NCBI RefSeq assembly: GCF_002849615.1
Contig: NZ_PDNV01000002.1
Location: 124,001-188,000 of the forward strand
From: Pollutimonas nitritireducens
GTDB lineage: Bacteria; Pseudomonadota; Gammaproteobacteria; Burkholderiales; Burkholderiaceae_B
Direction: 5' to 3'
Length of the DNA stretch: 64,000 bases
Numbering within the stretch: the first letter of the stretch is position 1; every line of letters begins with the position of its first letter. The notes under the pieces are model-generated. The model had not been told where the DNA came from, did no database searches, and was given only the letters and a program-made list of their open reading frames with translations. Shown here in pieces: positions 56,684 to 63,803 of the stretch. The position numbers and the translations under genes were made by a program.

Positions 56684-57610
56684 ATGACGCTCCTCATGCT
56701 TTCCTACCCTGAACGCGTCGAGGTTTTTCGCCGCAGCTTCGCCCGTGACCTGCCGGAAGTGCCTTTCGTCAGCGATGCCACGCAGGTCGACCCGCGCGAG
56801 GTCCGCTATCTGATAACCTGGAATTACCCGGATGATATGGCCGAGCGCTACCCAAACCTCGACGTTATTTTCTCGGTTGGGGCTGGAGTCGATCAGATGA
56901 CGCAGGCACCAATCCCGCCGGGCGTGAAACTGGTCCGCATGATCGAAAGCGGCCTGACCAGCCTGATGCGGGATTATGTGGTGATGAGCGTGTTGGCTCT
57001 GCATCGCCGCCTGCCCGCCTATATCGAGCAGCAGCGGCGCCGAGAATGGATCAATCTGGATTTCACCTGGGCTGACCAGCGCCGCGTCTCGGTACTGGGT
57101 CTTGGAGAGCTCGGGCAGGCGTCGCTCAACGCGCTCAAGCCTTTCGGTTTCCGCCTGGCTGGATGGAGCCGCAGCCCGAAGGCGATCGAGGGTATCCGCT
57201 CATATCATGGTCCCGAAGGACTAATGGCGATGCTGACTGAAACCGACATCCTGATTTGCCTGCTGCCGCTCACCCCAGAAACCCGGCACATCCTGAATGC
57301 CGACCTCTTTGCGCAGCTACCCCGAGGGGCCTCGCTTGTTCAGGTGGGCCGGGGCGGGCATCTGGATCAGGAAGCGCTACTTGCGGCGCTTAATGCTGAA
57401 CACCTGGAAGCGGCATTCATCGATGTGACCGACCCCGAACCTCTACCCCCCCACCACCCGCTCTGGTCGCACCCCAAGGTGGTGCTGACACCGCATGTGG
57501 CCGCCCATACCCGCGCCGAAAGCGCGGCCGAAGCGACCATTGCCAATCTGCGCCACATCCTGGCGGGCAAGGCGCCGAAAGGACTCGTCGACCCACAACG
57601 TGGATATTGA
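56684..57610 (+). CDS. Glyoxylate/hydroxypyruvate reductase A-like dehydrogenase
   Basis: 308 residues of the GhrA branch of D-2-hydroxyacid dehydrogenases: VLGLGELGQASLNALKPFGF (NADP loop), GRGGHLDQEALL, DPEPLPPHHPLW and the catalytic His in TPHVAAHTRAE. It reduces glyoxylate or hydroxypyruvate. The ATG at 56684 has AAGGAT upstream; the longer frame repeats the FAD oxidase region in another frame. It ends 102 bp before the integrated element. Confidence 0.88.
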   Translation: MTLLMLSYPERVEVFRRSFARDLPEVPFVSDATQVDPREVRYLITWNYPDDMAERYPNLDVIFSVGAGVDQMTQAPIPPGVKLVRMIESGLTSLMRDYVVMSVLALHRRLPAYIEQQRRREWINLDFTWADQRRVSVLGLGELGQASLNALKPFGFRLAGWSRSPKAIEGIRSYHGPEGLMAMLTETDILICLLPLTPETRHILNADLFAQLPRGASLVQVGRGGHLDQEALLAALNAEHLEAAFIDVTDPEPLPPHHPLWSHPKVVLTPHVAAHTRAESAAEATIANLRHILAGKAPKGLVDPQRGY

Positions 57611-57666
57611 GGCTCCTTTTGCCCGTGCCTTTTCCGCTACTGGTCCAGGAGCTTTCCAAAATAAAT

Positions 57667-57710
57667 AAACCCCTTGAAGTTCCAGTGTCTTCTGGAACTT
57701 CAAGGGGTTT
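57667..57710 (-). terminator. Original tRNA-Ser terminator, displaced by the integrated element
   Basis: A perfect 19-bp stem (57667-57685 with 57692-57710, 6-base loop). It resembles the hairpin at 63525-63575 next to the intact tRNA, but with different inner bases. It is therefore the chromosomal terminator, now 5.9 kb away from its tRNA. On the plus strand it may terminate the ghrA-like gene. Confidence 0.8.
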
Positions 57711-57711
57711 A

Positions 57712-57736
57712 GCACATCTTGGCGGAGACGGAGGGA
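57712..57736. repeat. Left attachment site (attL core, 25-bp direct repeat)
   Basis: These 25 bases are identical to 63577-63601. They include the last 17 bases of tRNA-Ser (CCA end to the start of the T-arm), left as a truncated copy (57720-57736). Identity stops at 57737 (AACTGG against TTCGAA). Confidence 0.93.
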
Positions 57737-57790
57737 AACTGGCCGTTAAAATAAAAACCGTTTAAAAACATCGCTTAGAATGACACCCAA

Positions 57791-57829
57791 GTACCCCTTT
57801 GTACCCAAGCGCAGTCGTAAGTTTGTACC
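57791..57829. repeat. Left arm-type GTACC repeats
   Basis: GTACC occurs at 57791, 57801 and 57825, the last two inside TTTGTACC. The same motif recurs three times near the right end (63492-63520), in the same orientation. They are probably integrase arm-binding sites. Confidence 0.55.
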
Positions 57830-57976
57830 AAATGCGGAATCAACGCAACCACACTATCCAGTTTTAGCGGCAAACCTCGCAGCGTACTGAGACTCCAGCC
57901 GAGCGGTCTAAAATCTTGCAATAAGCCTTATATTGTGTAATACTAAGTGTTATATAAATCTTGCTAAGGCAGCTGT

Positions 57977-58366
57977 ATGAGGGTTTTCAAGAATGCCTGG
58001 TTTGAGCGTTTTGCCCGAAAACAGGGCATCACTGAGAAGGCGCTTTTGACAGCCATTATCCGCGCCGAACAGGGGCTAATCGACGCTGATCTAGGCGGTG
58101 GCGTCATCAAGCAGCGTGTGGCACGCCCTGGGCAGGGTAAGTCGGGCGGTTTTCGGACCATTATTCTGTACCGCACGACAGAGCGCGCTTTCTTCGTCTA
58201 TGGGTTCTCTAAGAACGAACGCGACAATATTGACGATGGCGAGGAAGTTGCATTCAAGAAAGCGGCCGGGTATGTGCTGGGTCTTTCAGACACTCACCTG
58301 GCCGAGCTGATCGATCAGAAGCAATTTACGGAGGTACACGATCATGACGAAGAAATACCGGAATGA
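57977..58366 (+). CDS. RelE/HigB2-type toxin of a toxin-antitoxin pair
   Basis: 129 residues of the RelE-like PF06296 family: WFERFARKQGITEKALLTAI, GGVIKQRVARPGQGKSGGFR, FVYGFSKNERDNI. These are ribosome-dependent mRNA endonucleases. The toxin comes first and overlaps the antitoxin gene by 23 bases, as in higBA systems. A TATATAA-containing AT-rich region (about 57930-57960) is the likely promoter. Confidence 0.85.
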   Translation: MRVFKNAWFERFARKQGITEKALLTAIIRAEQGLIDADLGGGVIKQRVARPGQGKSGGFRTIILYRTTERAFFVYGFSKNERDNIDDGEEVAFKKAAGYVLGLSDTHLAELIDQKQFTEVHDHDEEIPE

Positions 58367-58661
58367 AGCCTACGCAGCCATCCATGAAACGATGGAAGCG
58401 CTGCACGAAGTCGGAGCCATCGACAAGCAGACCATGCGCGAGTTCGACGAAACCTGCCTGACGCCGGCGCGGCCCATGGCACCTGAAAGTATCCGCGCCC
58501 TGCGCGAACGCGAACACTTGTCGCAGCCCATTTTTGCCCTTTACCTCAACGTCAGCAAGAATCTTGTCTCTGATTGGGAGCGCGGCGTCAAGAAACCGGG
58601 CGGCCCTGCCTTGCGCCTATTGACCGTAGTAGAAAAGCACGGTATCCAGGCCATCGCCTAG
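58344..58661 (+). CDS. XRE-type antitoxin (HigA2/NadS-like)
   Basis: 105 residues; the C-terminal HTH is REREHLSQPIFALYLNVSKNLVSDWERG, followed by the family tail KKPGGPALRLLTVVEKHGI. The N-terminal half should wrap the toxin. It binds the shared promoter for autoregulation. The start inside the toxin 3' end has GGAGG 8 bases upstream. Confidence 0.87.
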   Translation: MTKKYRNEAYAAIHETMEALHEVGAIDKQTMREFDETCLTPARPMAPESIRALREREHLSQPIFALYLNVSKNLVSDWERGVKKPGGPALRLLTVVEKHGIQAIA

Positions 58662-58731
58662 GAGTGGACCGATCTCGGCCCCGGTGCCGGGATAGAAGTA
58701 TTACATGAGCGGCAGCGCTCAAAGTAACCGA

Positions 58732-59997
58732 TCAAACTAAATCAGCTATTGATAATAGGTCACGTCGTTCCTGGTTATCAAGCCATATCAGGAAGCTTCT
58801 ATCAACAATATTTAGTCTGAGATTGGTTTGGTCATAATCCAAAATCATGGGCTTTATGTCTTTCTTAATTTGAAGCGCTGCGGTGGACTGCAGAGCTTGT
58901 GTAACGTTGCCCTGATTCAAATCCTGGCCTCTTGGATGGTGCTCACGCAGCATTTCCCTAATGTCCTTTTGCCTGATCCCCCTACCGAGTTGAAGAGTGT
59001 CTGTCACTAGTATCGGATAAAGCAACCAACGATGCATTTCAAGCTCCGTGGCTTGAAAACCGTCCGCAAACTGCGTGATGAATGAGTTAAATCTGCCCGA
59101 CTGTTGGCCAACAACATTTTGGATTATTCCTTTTGCGTCGATACCCTGACCAATAACACGCGTCTGCGCCTGCTCTTTGGTCACGCCTTGCTGTATGCAG
59201 CATCTATGACACACCTCTTGAACAATACTCACGCTGCTAAAACAGTTATCCAGCAGGTTTTCCTTAAAAGACTTATCAAACTCAATATTCAATAAGCGGG
59301 CGCCGCTATCAATGACTTCCTCCAATTCGTTCCTGTTCCATTTGTCTGCGTCAATGGAGAGCACCCTTCCGGTCAGATCCCCGTTGTACACAGTAAGCTT
59401 GTTTTCATCGAGCCAGACGCCGATAACTATGAAGCACAATTTCGAGTTTTCATGAAAAGCTTTTAACGCGACGGAGAAGTCTTTTTGCGTTTCAACCGGA
59501 AGATAATGAAAATCCTCCAGAACAATAAATTTTTCGAAGTCTACGGAATTCAAGGCAGTAATTATGTCGTTAACGTCTTCTGGGTCCAGCTCTAAAGGCT
59601 TGGTTTCCACAACTGTTTTTTTCTCACGTTCACCTGAATATTCGCCGGAGGCTTGAGCGCCAAAAAATTTGGCGGCAATTTTTGCGACTATCTTATTCTT
59701 ACCGGATTGGGATTTCTCGTTGGACAAAGTGATTTCAAAACCGCATTTTTTTAGGATTGCGGAATGCAAATCATTGAGTTGCCATTTGTTAGAGCAATGC
59801 ACGACTATATAGTCATCGTCGCTGAGACAATGTTTTCTCAAGCTCGTCTTTCCTTGCTTGGAGCTTCCGTATATAACCAAGTGCCGGTCTCGCCCTAAAT
59901 TCCCAACCAGAACTTCGTCGGCAGATGCACGGGAGACATAGTTCAATGGGAGTTCTCTGCTTATCCCGAATACCTCGTCGGTCAAAATCTCCATCAC
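58732..59997 (-). CDS. P-loop ATPase (AAA/STAND-like) of unknown function
   Basis: 421 residues, clearly AT-richer than the neighbours. Walker A GSSKQGKTS is at 44-52, Walker B KFIVLEDFHYLP at 156-167, a sensor-like strand KLCFIVIGVWLDENKL near 186-201 and an arginine in GDLTGRVLSIDADKW near 210. A helical region follows (about 220-300) and the C-terminus (DQTNLRLNIVDRSFLIWLD) looks like a winged helix. The layout resembles Orc1/STAND ATPases with no separate effector domain. No named family is recognised; anti-phage defence or element maintenance are both possible. No tightly linked partner gene exists. Confidence 0.7.
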   Translation of the reverse strand: MMEILTDEVFGISRELPLNYVSRASADEVLVGNLGRDRHLVIYGSSKQGKTSLRKHCLSDDDYIVVHCSNKWQLNDLHSAILKKCGFEITLSNEKSQSGKNKIVAKIAAKFFGAQASGEYSGEREKKTVVETKPLELDPEDVNDIITALNSVDFEKFIVLEDFHYLPVETQKDFSVALKAFHENSKLCFIVIGVWLDENKLTVYNGDLTGRVLSIDADKWNRNELEEVIDSGARLLNIEFDKSFKENLLDNCFSSVSIVQEVCHRCCIQQGVTKEQAQTRVIGQGIDAKGIIQNVVGQQSGRFNSFITQFADGFQATELEMHRWLLYPILVTDTLQLGRGIRQKDIREMLREHHPRGQDLNQGNVTQALQSTAALQIKKDIKPMILDYDQTNLRLNIVDRSFLIWLDNQERRDLLSIADLV

Positions 59998-60795
59998 TCT
60001 TCCTCAAAATAAACACTTAATAATTGCTTTTCAAAACCTACGCACAATAATGCGCTACGCTACTTTACCTTCCTTTTCTTCCGGGCAACGAAAAACCAAT
60101 GCCATTCCTACCTCATAGCTAATACGCCAGATTGCTCGAATGGAGGCGGCTCCATATCGCCCTCCAACTAAAACCCTACGCAGCCGCCAAGGTACGGGAG
60201 ACTTTAGAGGACGAGACAGGGCTTTGCGACCGCGTCGTCAACCGGTGAGTCGTCCGCACCTCCCAGGGGTCAAGATTCAACTGCCGTTGACAGGTGTGAT
60301 CCTCATACCGAGTACGGTATGCCGGAATACATACAAAGCAGCTAATACACCGTCCTCCTTCGGATAGCCTGCCGGAAGTAATACGGTTAGCATCTCTCAG
60401 ATATCCAAACAACAACCCTCAATTCGACCGGCTACCAGCCGGTAGTGGCGCTCGCCGCGCGAGCCAGCATTTGCAATCAGTGCATATCGGGCTGTCTGTT
60501 CCCATTGCCATGAATGCGTCGCCCAAAACGCCGACTGTACCGCCAACCGTGCCCGCTGCCCTGGCTTTCGCGGCATAAACGGTTTCCTCCCCGCTTGGCG
60601 GGCCCCTTCCATATATTCCACGGTCCTGTTCATCAGCCCCGGCCAGCAGTTCAGCACGGCAAGGCGACGAACTCACGGCAACGGCGGCAACACCGCAGGA
60701 ACCGTATTACTGCGAACGCCGAAAACCTAAGATCAGGCTCGGAATCTTCGGCCTCGGTCAGCAGGAAAACAAACCGGCAATTGAAGGATAGGACA
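59998..60795. other. 800-bp stretch without a convincing gene, upstream of radC
   Basis: No frame has a recognisable protein. It contains inverted repeats such as ACCGGCT/AGCCGGT (60427-60443) and CCGC/GCGG (60592-60600), and may carry the long leader of the radC transcript or decayed sequence. A minus-strand 86-codon frame (60397-60657) has no support. Confidence 0.5.
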
Positions 60796-62004
60796 ATGGA
60801 AAACGTTAACCACACTGCAGCTTTGGGCTATGACAACATGAACGCGAGGCAGACGCTTTATGTGCGCAGTCCATCAGGACGATATCGTGCCGCGACCGAT
60901 TCGCACGTGCTCGCCGCCGCGCGGATCGCTGCCGAAAGTCTGATTAGTGATCGGGATGCAATGGGGAACCCGGAAACCGTCAAACGGTATTTTCAGTCGA
61001 AACTGTCAGGCATGCGGCACGAGGTTGCCGCTGTGCTGTATCTGAACAGCCAGTTTAAGGTGATCCGTTACATGGAAATGAGCCATGGAACATTGACTCA
61101 GGCTAGCGTATACCCGCGCGAAATCGTTAAGACTGCCCTACGCCTGGACGCCGCTGCAATCATCATGTCACACAACCACCCAAGCGGCACACCCGAGGCT
61201 AGCGAGGCCGATCTTGCTTTGACGCGGCACTTAAAGCATGCCTTGGCGCTGATTGATGTTCGATTACTGGACCACATTATTGTGACCGGACAGACCACTA
61301 ATTCGTTATCACAAGCCGAAGCCAATGACCTCTCGCATCTGAACTTCGCGCAGATGCTGGCCGAGCACGAGATTGCCGAGCGCACGCGCAGCCGCATCAG
61401 CCGGCACCATCGCCAAGCAGGCTTGCCTCTGGAGAAACACCTGGAAGACTTCGACTACCGGCACCAGACGACAATCACCAAGCGCCAGGTCAAGCCCCAA
61501 CATTGCAAGGCTCATTGCCTCGGGCCAAATTGGCCGACCACTGCCGCAAAAATTTCGAAAAGCCGAACATCGCTCCACATAACGACGAGGCCTCCCACAT
61601 ACGGAGGCCCTTTGTCACTTAATGTTCAGAATGCGCGGGTAATTAGGCTATTAAGGAGAAACTTACTTAGCAAGACTGCCGGCCGGACCAGCTGGCACGG
61701 GCAACATTACACCGTAATTCAATTCCTTCAAACGGACCACCATGTCAGCCAATTTAAGCAGCATGGTTTCGTCTTCGTACCCGTCGGCAACCTCATTGTC
61801 CGACTTCTCGTGATGGCCGCTGATACACCGGAGGTTCACGCTGTTCTTTCGTCCATGAGTAAGCAACGTGTGGCGGAATGTGTGCGATCCACGCACCGCA
61901 TTGCCCAACTCGTTGGCGACACCATGAATACCAATACTACGCAAATAATTCGCTACCCACTTACCGGGCGCAGCACCTGCATCGCCTTGGGTTGGAGCCC
62001 ATGA
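60796..62004 (+). CDS. RadC-domain (JAB/MPN) ORF with a run-on C-terminus
   Basis: 402 codons from an ATG with AAGGA 7 bases upstream. Residues about 15-165 are a RadC-like JAMM domain, with E76 and SHNHPSGTPEASEAD (125-139) as metal site. This type is common on mobile elements and its function is unclear. From about residue 176 the sequence changes to an IstB-like segment, then to low-similarity sequence that crosses a hairpin and overlaps the integrase gene antisense by 342 bases. The natural RadC end has probably been lost, and the last 170 residues are unlikely to be functional. Confidence 0.65.
   Translation: MENVNHTAALGYDNMNARQTLYVRSPSGRYRAATDSHVLAAARIAAESLISDRDAMGNPETVKRYFQSKLSGMRHEVAAVLYLNSQFKVIRYMEMSHGTLTQASVYPREIVKTALRLDAAAIIMSHNHPSGTPEASEADLALTRHLKHALALIDVRLLDHIIVTGQTTNSLSQAEANDLSHLNFAQMLAEHEIAERTRSRISRHHRQAGLPLEKHLEDFDYRHQTTITKRQVKPQHCKAHCLGPNWPTTAAKISKSRTSLHITTRPPTYGGPLSLNVQNARVIRLLRRNLLSKTAGRTSWHGQHYTVIQFLQTDHHVSQFKQHGFVFVPVGNLIVRLLVMAADTPEVHAVLSSMSKQRVAECVRSTHRIAQLVGDTMNTNTTQIIRYPLTGRSTCIALGWSP
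61321..61494 (+). pseudogene. Remnant of IS21-family istB fused in frame to radC
   Basis: Residues about 176-233 of the RadC ORF read FAQMLAEHEIAERTRSRISR then LPLEKHLEDFDYRHQTTITK, resembling the region just before the Walker A motif in IstB helper ATPases. No Walker A or later IstB part follows. The match is from memory of the family, so it needs a search. Confidence 0.4.
61586..61614. terminator. Terminator-like hairpin at the end of the radC/istB remnant
   Basis: GGCCTCC (61589-61595) and GGAGGCC (61603-61609) pair around a 7-base loop, with CTTT following. It lies 48 bases beyond the integrase stop on the other strand and inside the run-on RadC frame, supporting an earlier true end of that gene. 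Confidence 0.6.
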
Positions 62005-63462
62005 TGGAAAAAGCCTCCGTGCGCCTTTTTTCCTTAAAGACTCCAAATAACCTGGAAGCCCTATGCGGACCAGCTCCGCATGCATCGGAATCGTGCGCGG
62101 CTTACCCGTCTTCACCGACTTAATAACATCCGGGTCCGATTTAGCACCCACCTCGTCGGTAATTCGCAACCACCAGATACCATTCTTTTCGCCCCAGTCA
62201 TATTGGGGATTGAGCTGACAAATTTCCCGCACCCTCGCACCGGTATACAGTTCAATCGCAAGAAGCCAAAACTTATGTACCTTTTCAGGACTGCGCACGA
62301 TTTTCTCCATCCGGCTATTGAAGAAGATCGACTGAATCTCATGCGTCCGCAGAGCACGTTGTTTGCGCTCAACCTTGGTGCGAGAACCCAAATAACTGAT
62401 ATTGGTCGTTAGCGCCGTAGGAAACCCAACGTCTTGCCAATCTGCTACCCCACGCTTGATAAACGTGCGCAGTGACGAGCAATACGTGCCCTCATACGTA
62501 CTCAACGCCAAGGTTTCAGGCCATTCCTGGCTGGCCAGCAATCGTATGCTCTTGTTATCTCTTTTTCGCAGCTCCGACCAACGCGGCGGAAGCTTCTGCA
62601 CGGTCAACAGAAAGTCCTTCACATGGGATTGTCGCAGCTCCGTAATGGGCATATCGCCAACCACTTCAAGAAACGCCGGGAGCACAAAACCGTGCTTTTC
62701 GTTCACAGATCGCTTTTCTGGTGGCAGATTCGCAAGAAACTCGTTGATCGCCGCTGACAGCCGAAGCACGTCTTGCGTCGGCGCAGGTTCCAGTGCAGGG
62801 CGCTTGAGCGTCATGCCCGAAAATGCCGCTGGCGAATTCTTACCTAAATACTCTGATTCCAGGGTGTCTAGCGCATCACGATAAGCGGATGCATATTCAA
62901 TTAGAAGCATGCGTTCTTCTTGCGACCCGCGCAACGCTTGTGCGAGCTGATAGCCATTACGTTTGAGTGTGCTGGTCAACATACCCGACCACCCCTCAAC
63001 GGCTATCTTGTCGCCATTACGTGCCATAGCGGCCCAGTTTCTGATCCTTTCTATCTCTTGTAGTTTCTCGGGCACGTTTATCGCTTCACGCCCACGATAA
63101 CGCTGATTTTTATCGCCATGGCGCACCTGCTCGATAACCGTAGTGTGCAATTTCGCGATGAAGTCGGAGTCGATTTCGTGAACCTCAGTCAACAACACAT
63201 TCGGTGCACTCGCCTGCCTTGCTTCGCCGGTGACGACTGGCTGACTGGTATTACTGGCGCGAGCGGCTGCAATTTGCCGGTCAGTTTCGACGGCAAGCTC
63301 TCTGCAACGTTGACTAGCTACCTGAAAATTTCCGCCGAGCGCAAGCTTGAACTCTCGCTTACCGATGCTAGTGCGAACATCAGCGGGCACACCGCGTCGA
63401 AACTGATAACCTGTTCCGCGCGGGTTCTTAGACATGAACTGTGGCATGGTGATTTCGTCCAT
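61663..63462 (-). CDS. Tyrosine recombinase (integrase) of the element
   Basis: About 599 residues. N-terminal DUF6538-type head TGYQFRRGVPADVRTSIGK, a SAM-like core-binding domain and a C-terminal catalytic domain. The catalytic residues are Arg in GARVREICQL (about 408), HTFRHTLLTHG (about 526, H-x-x-R), GHHEK and the nucleophile Tyr in ADGYEDE (about 560). It recombines attP with the tRNA-Ser 3' end. The frame is open to 63522, but the extra 20 residues (VQK repeats) coincide with the GTACC arm repeats, so 63462 (MDEITM) with GGAAGG upstream is preferred. Confidence 0.93.
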   Translation of the reverse strand: MDEITMPQFMSKNPRGTGYQFRRGVPADVRTSIGKREFKLALGGNFQVASQRCRELAVETDRQIAAARASNTSQPVVTGEARQASAPNVLLTEVHEIDSDFIAKLHTTVIEQVRHGDKNQRYRGREAINVPEKLQEIERIRNWAAMARNGDKIAVEGWSGMLTSTLKRNGYQLAQALRGSQEERMLLIEYASAYRDALDTLESEYLGKNSPAAFSGMTLKRPALEPAPTQDVLRLSAAINEFLANLPPEKRSVNEKHGFVLPAFLEVVGDMPITELRQSHVKDFLLTVQKLPPRWSELRKRDNKSIRLLASQEWPETLALSTYEGTYCSSLRTFIKRGVADWQDVGFPTALTTNISYLGSRTKVERKQRALRTHEIQSIFFNSRMEKIVRSPEKVHKFWLLAIELYTGARVREICQLNPQYDWGEKNGIWWLRITDEVGAKSDPDVIKSVKTGKPRTIPMHAELVRIGLPGYLESLRKKGARRLFPSWAPTQGDAGAAPGKWVANYLRSIGIHGVANELGNAVRGSHTFRHTLLTHGRKNSVNLRCISGHHEKSDNEVADGYEDETMLLKLADMVVRLKELNYGVMLPVPAGPAGSLAK

Positions 63463-63491
63463 GGCCGCATTCCCTTCCTTCTTTGCGGTCT

Positions 63492-63520
63492 GTACCGCTT
63501 TTTGTACCCGCTTTTGTACC
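63492..63520. repeat. Right arm-type GTACC repeats
   Basis: GTACC at 63492, 63504 and 63516, exactly 12 bases apart, two of them in TTTGTACC. They mirror the repeats near the left end (57791-57829). Confidence 0.55.
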
Positions 63521-63524
63521 ATAC

Positions 63525-63575
63525 AAAAAATAAACCCCTTGCAATTCCAGCATCTGCTGGCATTTCAAGGGGTTT
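63525..63575 (-). terminator. Terminator of tRNA-Ser carried in by the element
   Basis: On the minus strand AAACCCCTTG pairs with CAAGGGGTTT (outer arms 63532-63541 and 63566-63575, with mismatches inside), followed by UUUUUU (63530-63525). It replaces the original terminator now at 57667-57710. Confidence 0.85.
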
Positions 63576-63576
63576 G

Positions 63577-63601
63577 GCACATCTTGGCGGAGACGGAGGG
63601 A
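63577..63601. repeat. Right attachment site (attR core, 25-bp direct repeat)
   Basis: Identical to 57712-57736. It forms the 3' end of the functional tRNA-Ser gene, so integration leaves the tRNA intact. Confidence 0.93.
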
Positions 63602-63677
63602 TTCGAACCCTCGATGCGGGTATAAGCCGCATGCTCCCTTAGCAGGGGAGTACCTTCAACCACTCGGCCACGTCTCC
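63585..63677 (-). tRNA. tRNA-Ser (anticodon GCT)
   Basis: 93 bases including an encoded CCA. Acceptor arms GGAGACG and CGTCTCC, long variable arm typical of tRNA-Ser, T-loop GGTTCGAATCC, and anticodon loop CTGCTAA with GCT at 63643-63641. The 3' 17 bases come from the integrated element. Confidence 0.97.
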
Positions 63678-63803
63678 GAACAGGCCGCCATTCTAGCACG
63701 ATAAAACTTCATTTTTTCCGATGCCCCGCCTGCAAGGCTCGATCATCAGAAAATTCGTCGCTGAATGGCAGTTTAAAACACTAGAAAATCAACGCAACGA
63801 CGC

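Larger units (their letters stand above)
57712..63601. mobile_element. 5.9-kb integrated element in tRNA-Ser(GCT)
   Basis: Bounded by 25-bp direct repeats whose right copy is the 3' end of an intact tRNA-Ser(GCT). The tyrosine integrase at the right end reads away from the tRNA. The cargo is a toxin-antitoxin pair, a P-loop ATPase and a RadC-domain ORF. No replication, conjugation or phage structural gene is present, so it is a minimal genomic island or satellite that may depend on a helper. It brought its own tRNA 3' end and terminator. Confidence 0.92.

Noticed and set aside
60397-60676. Two overlapping minus-strand frames of about 85 codons before radC
   Set aside because: No ribosome site, no known motif and two alternative frames over the same bases; more likely non-coding.
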